A stretch of DNA of 8,643 bases from assembly GCA_016296785.1 (NCBI GenBank), contig JAEDHX010000076.1, positions 1 through 8,643 of the forward strand. Reading direction: 5' to 3'. Positions 1 to 5,609 of this stretch are shown one piece after another. The notes below the pieces were generated by a model, which searched no databases, had not been told where the DNA came from, and saw only the letters and a list, made by a program, of their open reading frames with translations. Position numbers and translations under genes: made by a program. Each line of letters opens with the position of its first letter. Position 1 is the first letter of the stretch. This DNA is from Coprococcus sp. (GTDB lineage Bacteria > Bacillota > Clostridia > Lachnospirales > Lachnospiraceae).

Positions 1-52
1 AGAAGCAAGAAAAGAAAACGTTGGTGGAGAAGTGCTCGCATTTATTTGGTAG
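1..52 (+). CDS. rpsH: 30S ribosomal protein S8 (uS8), 3' end only
   Basis: Only the last 16 codons lie in the window (frame beginning at base 2, stop TAG at 50-52). They read EARKENVGGEVLAFIW. The terminal GGEVL-[CA]-[YF]-IW is the hallmark C-terminus of bacterial S8, which binds the central domain of 16S rRNA and is needed for assembly of the 30S platform. In the spc operon S8 sits directly before L6, exactly as here, which supports the call. The N-terminal part is outside the window, so nothing can be said about its start or length. The gap to rplF (136 bases) is much longer than the 14-21 base gaps that follow among L6, L18, S5, L30 and L15. Confidence 0.93.
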   Translation, partial: EARKENVGGEVLAFIW

Positions 53-53
53 G

Positions 54-134
54 CACCCCACACTTAACGAGAACAAGCGTAGCGAAGTTCGAGTTTAGTT
101 CGAGTGGATGTCAATGAGCTTTTTGCTCACCCCA
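54..134 (+). repeat. Structured intergenic element between rpsH and rplF
   Basis: This stretch is GC-richer than the AT-rich tail of the same gap and contains several ordered repeats. CACCCCA occurs at 54-60 and again at 128-134, bracketing the element like a short direct repeat. AGTTCGAGT occurs at 86-94 and 97-105 (11-base period). Bases 62-74 can pair imperfectly with 87-99 (10 of 13 pairs), with the inner GC-GTA-GC at 77-83 in the loop. A second small hairpin is TGAGC (115-119), T5 loop, GCTCA (125-129). There is no U-tract after either, so this is not a classical terminator. It may be a small dispersed intergenic repeat or an mRNA structure; function is unknown. The remainder, 135-173, is plain AT-rich sequence. 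Confidence 0.45.
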
Positions 135-188
135 ACAAGCTATTAGTAATCAATATTTATTTATTCAATTTACAAGGAGGACGGCGAA

Positions 189-728
189 ATGTCACGTATC
201 GGAAGAATGCCTATCGCGGTACCTGCAGGTGTAACTGTAGATATTGCAGAAAATAATAAAGTGACTGTAAAAGGTCCAAAGGGAACACTTGAGAGAGTGC
301 TTCCAGCGGAGATGGAAATCAAATTAGAAGCTGATGTAATAACAGTTTCAAGACCTAATGACTTAAAGAAGATGAGATCATTACACGGATTAACAAGAAC
401 ACTTCTTAACAACATGATAGTTGGTGTAACAAATGGTTACGAGAAAGTTCTTGAAGTAAATGGTGTAGGTTATAGAGCTCAGAAGCAGGGTAGCAAGCTT
501 GTACTTGCTCTCGGATACTCACATCCTGTTGAGATGACTGATCCGGAAGGAATCGAGACAAAGGTTGATGGTAACAAGATTTCAGTTTGCGGTATTGACA
601 AGGAAAAAGTTGGTCAGTATGCAGCAGAAATCAGAGAGAAGAGAGCACCTGAACCATATAAGGGCAAGGGTATTAAGTATATGGAAGAGACTATCAGACG
701 TAAAGTTGGTAAGACTGGTAAGAAATAA
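189..728 (+). CDS. rplF: 50S ribosomal protein L6 (uL6)
   Basis: A 179-residue protein of the usual L6 length. L6 binds 23S rRNA near the sarcin-ricin loop and supports the factor-binding region of the large subunit. The sequence shows the N-terminal MSRIGRMPI-PAGV start (residues 1-15), the typical KGPKGTL segment near residues 28-34, the internal repeat fold around NGVGYRAQ (about 90-97), and the C-terminal family signature PEPYKGKGIKY at 154-164 followed by a lysine/arginine-rich tail. The start is fixed by AAGGAGG at 174-180, eight bases before ATG. The gene ends in tandem in-frame stops TAA TAA and rplR follows 17 bases later, so the two are surely cotranscribed. Nothing is truncated or odd. 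Confidence 0.97.
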   Translation: MSRIGRMPIAVPAGVTVDIAENNKVTVKGPKGTLERVLPAEMEIKLEADVITVSRPNDLKKMRSLHGLTRTLLNNMIVGVTNGYEKVLEVNGVGYRAQKQGSKLVLALGYSHPVEMTDPEGIETKVDGNKISVCGIDKEKVGQYAAEIREKRAPEPYKGKGIKYMEETIRRKVGKTGKK

Positions 729-745
729 TAAAGGAGTGAGATAAG

Positions 746-1114
746 ATGATTAATAAAGAATCAAGAAGCGAAATTCGTGTAAAGAAGCATATGCGTGTTC
801 GTAATCGTTTAGCTGGAACAACAGAGAGACCACGTTTAGCTGTATTCAGAAGTAATAATCATATGTACGCTCAGATTATTGATGATTCAGTTGGTAAGAC
901 ATTAGTAGCAGCATCTACAACAGAGAAGGCTATTAAGGATGAGCTTGAGAAGACAGATGATGTTGATGCAGCAGCTTACGTTGGTAAGGTTATTGCTGAG
1001 AGAGCACTTGAGAAGGGTATCAAGACTGTTATCTATGACAGAGGCGGTTTCGTATACCACGGTAAGGTTCAGGCATTAGCAGATGCAGCGAGAGAAGCTG
1101 GTCTGGAATTCTAG
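746..1114 (+). CDS. rplR: 50S ribosomal protein L18 (uL18)
   Basis: A 122-residue basic protein, the normal size for bacterial L18, which binds 5S rRNA and helps attach it to the central protuberance of the large subunit. Visible family features are the basic N-terminus with RVKKHMRVRNRLAGTTERPRL (roughly residues 11-31), the AVFRSNNHMYAQIIDD strand region (about 33-48), and the C-terminal DRGGFVYHGKVQALADAARE segment with the final GLEF (residues about 98-122), which is a near-universal L18 ending. AAGGAG at 731-736 lies nine bases before ATG. It is placed between L6 and S5 as in nearly all bacteria, with gaps of 17 and 19 bases. Confidence 0.97.
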   Translation: MINKESRSEIRVKKHMRVRNRLAGTTERPRLAVFRSNNHMYAQIIDDSVGKTLVAASTTEKAIKDELEKTDDVDAAAYVGKVIAERALEKGIKTVIYDRGGFVYHGKVQALADAAREAGLEF

Positions 1115-1133
1115 TAAGGAGGAAGAACAACGT

Positions 1134-1643
1134 ATGAAGCGTGAAATAATTGATGCAAGCAAGTTAGAGTTAGAAGATAAAGTAGTTGCCATCAAGCGTG
1201 TAACAAAGGTTGTTAAGGGTGGACGTAATTCTAGAGTTGCAGCTCTCGTAGTTGTAGGTGATAGAAACGGACACGTTGGCGTTGGTGTTGGCAAGGCAGT
1301 TGAGACTCCAGAAGCTATCCGTAAGGGTAAGGAGGATGCTGCAAAGCATTTAGTTACAGTTCCTGTAAATGAAGTTGGTAGTATTCCTTACGACTGGAAT
1401 GGACAGTTCGGCAGTGCTTCAGTTCTGCTGAAGACAGCTCCAGAAGGTACTGGTATCATCGCTGGTGGTCCTGCTCGTAGCGTACTTGAGCTTGCAGGAT
1501 ACAAGAACATCCGTACAAAGTCCTTAGGATCAAACAACAAGCAGAACGTCGTTCTTGCAACAATCAAGGGCCTTACAGAGATCAAGAACCCAGAGGATAT
1601 CGCAAGACTTCGTGGAAAATCTGTTGATGAGATACTTAACTAA
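1134..1643 (+). CDS. rpsE: 30S ribosomal protein S5 (uS5)
   Basis: A 169-residue S5, which sits at the back of the 30S subunit, contributes to decoding fidelity and lines the mRNA entry channel with S3 and S4. The N-terminal double-stranded-RNA-binding-like domain spans about residues 12-75 and includes the VVKGGR loop (26-31), the region where spectinomycin-resistance changes map in other bacteria. The C-terminal domain has EGTGIIAGGPARSV (104-117) and RTKSLGSNNKQNVV (127-140). The start at 1134 is chosen because AAGGAGG (1116-1122) lies 11 bases upstream; the in-frame ATG at 1083 lies inside rplR and would add 17 unrelated residues. Two conserved places look divergent: NSRVAALVVV (32-41), where FRFSALVVV is more usual, and SIPYDWNG (83-90), where many S5 proteins have IPH. 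Confidence 0.96.
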   Translation: MKREIIDASKLELEDKVVAIKRVTKVVKGGRNSRVAALVVVGDRNGHVGVGVGKAVETPEAIRKGKEDAAKHLVTVPVNEVGSIPYDWNGQFGSASVLLKTAPEGTGIIAGGPARSVLELAGYKNIRTKSLGSNNKQNVVLATIKGLTEIKNPEDIARLRGKSVDEILN

Positions 1644-1657
1644 GGAGGTATTAGAAG

Positions 1658-1840
1658 ATGGCAGATAAGTTAAAAGTAACTTTGGTTAAGTCCCCTATCG
1701 GTGCTGTACCAAAGCATAGAAAGACAGTAGAGGCTCTTGGACTTAAGAAGGTAAACAAGTCAGTAGAGCTCCCAAATAACGCTGCAACACTTGGAATGGT
1801 TAAGCAGGTTAGTTATATGGTAAAGGTTGAGGAAGTATAA
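1658..1840 (+). CDS. rpmD: 50S ribosomal protein L30 (uL30)
   Basis: A 60-residue protein, exactly the size of short bacterial L30, a peripheral large-subunit protein with a ferredoxin-like fold bound to 23S rRNA. The pattern LKVTLVKSPIG at residues 5-15, then HRKTVEALGLKKVNKSVELPN (about 20-40), then a C-terminal strand VSYMVKVEEV is the family layout from end to end. The ribosome binding site AAGGAGG at 1642-1648 overlaps the rpsE stop codon, with the ATG nine bases on, so its translation probably follows directly from S5. L30 lies between S5 and L15 as in the standard spc operon; it is dispensable or missing in some bacteria but intact here. Confidence 0.96.
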   Translation: MADKLKVTLVKSPIGAVPKHRKTVEALGLKKVNKSVELPNNAATLGMVKQVSYMVKVEEV

Positions 1841-1861
1841 GAGAAGGAGGATACGCAGATC

Positions 1862-2302
1862 ATGGATTTATCTACATTAAAGCCAGCTGAAGGCTCAAAG
1901 CATAGTGCTAATTTCCGTGTAGGCCGTGGACATGGTTCAGGAAATGGCAAGACTGCAGGTAAGGGACATAAGGGTCAGAAGGCGCGTTCTGGATCACCTA
2001 GACCAGGTTTCGAAGGTGGACAGATGCCTTTATATAGAAGAATACCTAAGAGAGGCTTCAAATGTATCAATCATAAGGAAATCGTTGGAATCAACATTTC
2101 TGCACTTGAGAGATTTGAGGACGGCTCAGAAGTATCAGTTGATACACTTATCGAGGCAGGTATTGTTAAGAATCCACGTGATGGTGTAAAGATTCTTGGA
2201 AATGGAGAATTAACAAAGAAGCTCAATGTTAAGGCAAATGCTTTTTCAAAGTCAGCAGCTGAGAAGATTGAAGCTCTTGGCGGAAAAGCAGAGGTGATCT
2301 AA
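1862..2302 (+). CDS. rplO: 50S ribosomal protein L15 (uL15)
   Basis: A 146-residue L15, a late-assembling large-subunit protein whose long glycine/basic extension threads through 23S rRNA. The extension is obvious: VGRGHGSGNGKTAGKGHKGQ at 20-39, then ARSGSPRPGFEGGQMPLYRR (41-60) and IPKRGF (61-66). The globular C-terminal half includes VSVDTL, GIVKNPRDGVKILGNGEL and the closing AAEKIEALGGKAEVI, all family-typical. AAGGAGG at 1844-1850 is 11 bases before ATG. The 3' end is unusual only in carrying, within its last codons, the ribosome binding site of secY, and it ends TAA TAA with the second stop sharing a base with the secY start. Confidence 0.97.
   Translation: MDLSTLKPAEGSKHSANFRVGRGHGSGNGKTAGKGHKGQKARSGSPRPGFEGGQMPLYRRIPKRGFKCINHKEIVGINISALERFEDGSEVSVDTLIEAGIVKNPRDGVKILGNGELTKKLNVKANAFSKSAAEKIEALGGKAEVI
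2291..2299 (+). promoter_or_regulatory. secY ribosome binding site inside rplO
   Basis: GAGGTGATC matches nine contiguous bases of the bacterial anti-Shine-Dalgarno complement (AAGGAGGTGATC). It lies wholly within the last codons of rplO, ending six bases before the secY ATG. The placement implies that ribosomes finishing L15 uncover or directly reuse this site, coupling SecY output to L15. Confidence 0.75.
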
Positions 2303-2304
2303 TA

Positions 2305-3615
2305 ATGTTCAAGACCTTTATTAACGCGTTAAAAGTAAAGGATATAAGAAAAAAATTATTATATACATTGTTTGTACTTGTTATTATTAGACTTGGCTGT
2401 TTGATTACAGTACCTGGAATAAGGGCTGAAGTTGTTCAGGAGTTCTTTGCAGGACTTGGTGATGCAAAAGGATTTATTAATTCATTTACCGGTGGAGCTA
2501 TGGAGCAGATGACAATATTTGCTTTGTCAGTAACACCATATATTACATCTTCAATTATTGTTCAGCTGCTTACATTTGCCATACCGGCACTTGAGGAGCT
2601 CCAGAAGGATGGAGAAGATGGTAGAAAGAAGCTTACTGTTATTACAAGATTCTTAACAGTAGCTCTTGCAATCCTTGAAAGTACCGGCCTTGCAGTTAGC
2701 TTTGGACAGAAGGGATATATGGATGAGTATAGCTTTTTCTCAGTTCTGACAATGATTACTGTTCTTACTGCAGGAAGTGCACTTGTTATGTGGCTCGGTG
2801 AAAGAGTTACAGAAAAGGGTGTTGGAAACGGAATATCAATTATCCTTTTGATTAATATTGTTTCAACATTCCCTAACGATCTAAAGAACCTTTATATTCA
2901 GTTTATGAAGGGTAAGGATCCTGTAAGACTTGTTCTTGTAGGAGCACTAATTGCAGCTATTATCATAGTTACAGTAGTACTTGTTTGTATCCTTCAGGGT
3001 GCTGAGAGAAAGATTCCTGTACAGTATGCTAAGAGCGTAAGAGGAAGAAAACAGGTTGGTGGACGTAGCACACACATTCCACTTAAAGTTAATACAGCAG
3101 GTGTTATTCCTGTAATCTTTGCTTCATCATTGCTTTCGATTCCACAGATTATCGTTAATCTGTTTAATGTAAAGGCTTCGGGAGTAGGTGGCAAGATTCT
3201 CATGGCACTTAGCCAGTCATACTGGTTTAATAAGTCAACACCATGGGCATCAGTAGGATTCCTTGTGTATGTATTATTAATATTCTTCTTTGCATATTTC
3301 CAGACAGCAATGACATTTAACCCAATGGAAATTGCTAATAATATGAAGAAGAGTGGTGGATTTGTCCCAGGTATCAGACCTGGTAAGCCAACACAGGACT
3401 ATTTGAATAAGATTGCAAACTATATTATATTTATTGGAGCAGTTGGTCTTATAATTGTAGCTACTATTCCAATGTTCTTTAACGGTTTCTTTAACACAAG
3501 CCTTTCATTTGGTGGTACATCTATTATCATCGTAGTTGGTGTTGTTATTGAGACAATTAAGAGCCTGGAGTCACAGATGCTTGTAAGACATTATCAGGGA
3601 TTTTTATTAGACTGA
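2305..3615 (+). CDS. secY: Preprotein translocase subunit SecY
   Basis: A 436-residue polytopic membrane protein forming the SecYEG channel for export and membrane insertion. About ten hydrophobic segments are visible, for example around 17-37, 71-93, 112-132, 147-164, 175-188, 207-230, 264-284, 314-334, 371-391 and 401-416. Signature stretches are SVTPYITSSIIVQLL (75-89) in TM2, GERVTEKGVGNGISI (165-179) before TM5, the cytosolic loop ERKIPVQYA (234-242) and GGFVPGIRPG (351-360) leading to the SecA/ribosome-binding C5 region. The C-terminus RHYQGFL is normal. The start follows L15 through TAATAATG with the ribosome binding site inside rplO. It ends with three in-frame stops, TGA TAA TAA. secE and secG are not expected here and are not seen. 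Confidence 0.97.
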   Translation: MFKTFINALKVKDIRKKLLYTLFVLVIIRLGCLITVPGIRAEVVQEFFAGLGDAKGFINSFTGGAMEQMTIFALSVTPYITSSIIVQLLTFAIPALEELQKDGEDGRKKLTVITRFLTVALAILESTGLAVSFGQKGYMDEYSFFSVLTMITVLTAGSALVMWLGERVTEKGVGNGISIILLINIVSTFPNDLKNLYIQFMKGKDPVRLVLVGALIAAIIIVTVVLVCILQGAERKIPVQYAKSVRGRKQVGGRSTHIPLKVNTAGVIPVIFASSLLSIPQIIVNLFNVKASGVGGKILMALSQSYWFNKSTPWASVGFLVYVLLIFFFAYFQTAMTFNPMEIANNMKKSGGFVPGIRPGKPTQDYLNKIANYIIFIGAVGLIIVATIPMFFNGFFNTSLSFGGTSIIIVVGVVIETIKSLESQMLVRHYQGFLLD

Positions 3616-3620
3616 TAATA

Positions 3621-3667
3621 ATATACGGATGGGAGTGTACTTGTATGTACACTTCCTATTCGTGTAT
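3621..3667 (+). other. Long hairpin downstream of secY
   Basis: Bases 3621-3640 pair with 3647-3667 as a stem of 20 pairs (a few G-U) with a single bulged T at 3657 and a six-base loop TTGTAT (3641-3646). The inner part, AGTGTAC against GTACACT, is perfect. No run of T follows (the next bases are ATATAGAAAAGG), so it is not a standard intrinsic terminator. It begins six bases after the secY stop and could be an mRNA stabiliser, an RNase III target or a protein-binding element between the secY and adk cistrons. TTGTAT in the loop with TATATA at 3665-3670 (18-base spacer) is a poor promoter match. Confidence 0.65.
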
Positions 3668-3680
3668 ATATAGAAAAGGA

Positions 3681-3695
3681 AAGCCGTAGGGGCTT
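3681..3695 (+). other. Small hairpin in the secY-adk gap
   Basis: AAGCC (3681-3685) can pair with GGCTT (3691-3695) around the loop GTAGG. It is followed by AGATAATAC, not a T-run. On its own this is weak; it matters as the second of three inverted repeats in this gap. Confidence 0.35.
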
Positions 3696-3717
3696 AGATA
3701 ATACAATTCTTTATCGT

Positions 3718-3731
3718 GACTCATATGAGTC
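3718..3731 (+). promoter_or_regulatory. Perfect 14-base palindrome before adk
   Basis: GACTCATATGAGTC is a perfect palindrome located 26 bases before the adk start and 13 bases before its GGAGGA ribosome binding site. Such a dyad could bind a dimeric regulator as DNA or form a short hairpin as RNA. No convincing -35/-10 pair is visible around it; the nearest AT-rich word is TAGATAAT at 3695-3702. Which regulator, if any, is unknown. Confidence 0.45.
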
Positions 3732-3757
3732 TTGTTGAAATATCGGAGGAATTAAAG

Positions 3758-4402
3758 ATGAAAATAATTATGTTAGGTGCCCCTGGGGCAGGTAAGGGTA
3801 CACAGGCAAAGATGATTGCTGAGAAGTATGGTGTACCACATATATCAACTGGAGATATATTCAGAGCAAATATTAAAAATGGAACAGAACTCGGAGCTAA
3901 GGCTAAGGAATACATGGACAAAGGACTCCTTGTACCTGATGAATTAGTTGTTGATTTAGTTATAGATAGATTTAAAGCACCGGATTGTGAAAAGGGATAT
4001 GTTCTTGATGGATTCCCAAGAACAATTCCACAGGCTGAGGCGCTTGATAAGGCACTTACAGCAATTGGTGATTCAGTTGACTACGCTATCAATGTTGAAG
4101 TACCGGATGAGAACATTGTTAGAAGAATGTCAGGAAGACGTGCATGTGTATCATGTGGTGCAACATATCATGTTGTATATAACCCAACTAAGGTTGAGGG
4201 TAAATGCGATGCATGTGGCGCAGATCTTATTTTAAGAGATGATGATAAGCCTGAAACAGTACTTAACAGACTTAAGGTTTACCATGAGCAGACACAGCCA
4301 CTTATAAACTATTATGAAGCAAAGGGCGTTATGAAAGAGGTTGACGGAACTGTTGACATGAAGGACGTATTTGCTGCTATAGTAGAGATTCTTGGTGAGT
4401 AA
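3758..4402 (+). CDS. adk: Adenylate kinase, zinc-lid type
   Basis: A 214-residue cytosolic kinase interconverting ATP + AMP and 2 ADP. The P-loop is GAPGAGKGT (7-15); the AMP-binding region contains STGDIFR (30-36) and DGFPRT (84-89); RRMSGRR (122-128) precedes the lid. The long lid carries four cysteines, C130, C133, C150 and C153, as CVSC and CDAC, the structural zinc site of Gram-positive type adenylate kinases. LNRLKVY (169-175) provides a conserved arginine. Start choice: GGAGGA (3745-3750) is seven bases before ATG 3758, and MKIIMLGAPG is the canonical beginning; upstream in-frame GTG 3716 and ATG 3725 lie in the palindrome region and lack a ribosome binding site. It is followed directly by map. 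Confidence 0.97.
   Translation: MKIIMLGAPGAGKGTQAKMIAEKYGVPHISTGDIFRANIKNGTELGAKAKEYMDKGLLVPDELVVDLVIDRFKAPDCEKGYVLDGFPRTIPQAEALDKALTAIGDSVDYAINVEVPDENIVRRMSGRRACVSCGATYHVVYNPTKVEGKCDACGADLILRDDDKPETVLNRLKVYHEQTQPLINYYEAKGVMKEVDGTVDMKDVFAAIVEILGE
4394..4399 (+). promoter_or_regulatory. map ribosome binding site inside adk
   Basis: GGTGAG in the last adk codons matches the GGTGA part of the anti-Shine-Dalgarno complement and is placed correctly (five bases before ATG). There is no AGGAGG here, unlike most genes of the cluster, so Map initiation probably relies on ribosomes terminating at the overlapping TAA TAA of adk. Confidence 0.55.
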
Positions 4403-4404
4403 TA

Positions 4405-5172
4405 ATGGCTATTGCTATAAAATCCGAAAGAGAGATTGAACTTATGAGGGAGGCAGGAAGAATTCTTGCCATAACACATGAGGAGTTGAAGAAGGCTATA
4501 AAGCCGGGTATAACAACATATGATATTGATAAGCTTGGTGAAGAAGTAATCAGAAGCTATGGATGTATACCATCATTTTTAAATTATAATGGTTATCCTG
4601 CATCAATATGTGTATCTGTAAATGACGAGGTAGTACATGGTATCCCTTCTAAGAACAGATATATTAAGGAAGGCGATATAGTAAGCTTAGATGCAGGTGT
4701 AATATATAAAGGATATCATTCGGATGCTGCAAGAACATATGGAGTTGGAGATATTTCTAAGGAAGCAGAATTTCTTATTGAAAGTACTAGACAATGCTTT
4801 TTTGAAGCTCTTAAGGCTGCAGTTCCCGGAAACTATATCAGAGATATTGGAATAGCAGTTGAAAGATATGCTGTTGCGAGAAAGCTTGGTGTAGTTGTAG
4901 ATCTTGTAGGTCATGGCGTAGGAGCTAAGCTGCATGAAGATCCTGAGGTGCCGAATTTTGAAACAAAAAGAAGAGGCGCAAAGCTTAAGCCGGGAATGAC
5001 ACTTGCGATTGAACCGATGATAACGCTTGGCGATTATGAGGTTGATTGGCTTGATGATGACTGGACAGTTGTTACAAGCGATGGCAGTCTTGCAGCACAT
5101 TATGAGAATACAGTTCTTATAACAGAGGGTGAACCCGAGATATTATCCAAGGCAGAAGGCCTTGAGTTATAA
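4405..5172 (+). CDS. map: Methionine aminopeptidase, type I
   Basis: A 255-residue type I enzyme that removes the initiator methionine from nascent proteins when residue 2 is small, acting in the cytosol at the ribosome exit. The five metal ligands of the pita-bread fold are all present: D96 (SLDAG), D107 (HSDAART), H170 (GHGVG), E203 (IEPM) and E234 (YENT). Active-site histidines H79 (VVHGIP) and H177 (LHEDP) are also in place. There is no type II insertion and no N-terminal zinc-finger extension. The ATG shares its A with the second stop of adk (TAATAATG). The order adk-map is usual in Firmicutes. The 3' end overlaps the -35 of a candidate infA promoter. Confidence 0.97.
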   Translation: MAIAIKSEREIELMREAGRILAITHEELKKAIKPGITTYDIDKLGEEVIRSYGCIPSFLNYNGYPASICVSVNDEVVHGIPSKNRYIKEGDIVSLDAGVIYKGYHSDAARTYGVGDISKEAEFLIESTRQCFFEALKAAVPGNYIRDIGIAVERYAVARKLGVVVDLVGHGVGAKLHEDPEVPNFETKRRGAKLKPGMTLAIEPMITLGDYEVDWLDDDWTVVTSDGSLAAHYENTVLITEGEPEILSKAEGLEL

Positions 5173-5190
5173 AATAAAAATGTTTATATT
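5162..5190 (+). promoter_or_regulatory. Candidate sigma-A promoter for infA
   Basis: TTGAGT (5162-5167), a 17-base spacer and TATATT (5185-5190) match the sigma-A consensus at four of six and five of six positions. The -35 lies in the last codons of map. Predicted start near 5197 would give a leader of about 27 bases before infA, carrying AAAGGAGGA (5209-5217). It would let IF-1 be made independently of secY-adk-map. Based on sequence match only. Confidence 0.55.
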
Positions 5191-5223
5191 TTCTTCAGTC
5201 AAAGGGTTAAAGGAGGATTTGAA

Positions 5224-5442
5224 ATGTCAAAGGCAGATGTAATAGAAGTAGAAGGAACAGTAGTTGAGAAACTTCCAAATGCCATGTTTCAGGTAGAAAT
5301 TGAAAATGGTCATAAGGTACTTGCTCATATAAGTGGAAAGCTTAGAATGAATTATATAAAGATTCTTCCTGGTGATAAGGTTACAATAGAGTTATCACCA
5401 TATGATTTAACAAAGGGAAGAATAGTATGGAGAGATAAATAG
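5224..5442 (+). CDS. infA: Translation initiation factor IF-1
   Basis: A 72-residue single S1/OB-fold protein, the standard IF-1 length. IF-1 occupies the 30S A site during initiation and works with IF-2 and IF-3. The family pattern runs throughout: MSKADVIEVEGTVVE (1-15), LPNAMFQVEIENGH (17-30), VLAHISGKLRMNYIKILPGD (32-51), then VTIELSPYDLTKGRIVWRDK (53-72). AAAGGAGGA at 5209-5217 is seven bases before ATG. It is separated from map by only 51 bases; the small KOW-domain gene common at this point in Firmicutes is not present. It lies in the expected place before rpmJ, but 167 bases of AT-rich repeat and promoter sequence divide the two. Confidence 0.97.
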   Translation: MSKADVIEVEGTVVEKLPNAMFQVEIENGHKVLAHISGKLRMNYIKILPGDKVTIELSPYDLTKGRIVWRDK

Positions 5443-5463
5443 TATTAGTAATATAAATATTAG

Positions 5464-5521
5464 GATTAGTATTAGATTAGTATTAGATTAGTATTAATAA
5501 TGTATTACCATTATATTACCA
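5464..5521 (+). repeat. 11-base tandem repeats between infA and rpmJ
   Basis: Three perfect head-to-tail copies of GATTAGTATTA occupy 5464-5474, 5475-5485 and 5486-5496. A further pair, TATTACCA at 5503-5510 and 5514-5521, is again spaced by 11 bases. Just before them TAATAT-AA-ATATTA (5449-5462) is an inverted repeat. The whole block lies between the infA stop and the candidate rpmJ promoter at 5541. Function is unknown. The near-helical phasing of AT-rich steps could bend DNA upstream of the promoter, or the tract may simply be slippage-derived. Confidence 0.8.
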
Positions 5522-5540
5522 ATATTTATTAAAATAGCTA

Positions 5541-5569
5541 TTGCATTTTGTAACAGATAATGTTAGAAT
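5541..5569 (+). promoter_or_regulatory. Candidate sigma-A promoter for rpmJ
   Basis: TTGCAT (5541-5546), 17 bases, then TAGAAT (5564-5569) preceded by TG in the extended -10 position (TGTTAGAAT, 5561-5569). The -10 matches five of six consensus bases and the -35 three of six. Predicted start is near 5576, leaving a leader of roughly 34 bases with AAAGGAGA (5595-5602). It lies downstream of the phased AT-rich repeats. Confidence 0.55.
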
Positions 5570-5609
5570 GCTTATTTGTAGCGGACTTTTTTTGAAAGGA
5601 GATTTTCTA

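Noticed and set aside
115..129. Terminator TGAGC-TTTTT-GCTCA after rpsH
   Set aside because: Only five pairs and the T-run is the loop, not the tail; the following bases are CCCCAAC.
1083..1133. Upstream in-frame ATG for rpsE
   Set aside because: It lies inside rplR and would add 17 residues unlike any S5; the AAGGAGG site supports 1134.
1926..2189. 87-codon frame within rplO
   Set aside because: Overlaps the glycine-rich extension of L15 in another frame and has no ribosome binding site.
3641..3670. Promoter TTGTAT-N18-TATATA for adk
   Set aside because: Both boxes match poorly and lie within the loop and arm of the long hairpin, which explains the symmetry better.
3629..3673. Fourteen-codon hydrophobic open frame inside the hairpin after secY
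   Set aside because: No ribosome binding site; the frame is a by-product of the inverted repeat.
3716..3757. Upstream GTG/ATG starts for adk (3716, 3725)
   Set aside because: They add residues ahead of the canonical MKIIMLGAPG and lack a ribosome binding site; GGAGGA serves 3758.
4687..5100. 137-codon minus-strand open frame opposite map
   Set aside because: It is antisense to a gene with all catalytic residues intact, its product is cysteine/serine/isoleucine-rich without a recognisable domain, and no ribosome binding site is evident.
5464..5521. CRISPR array
   Set aside because: The 11-base units are directly abutting without unique spacers and are far too short.
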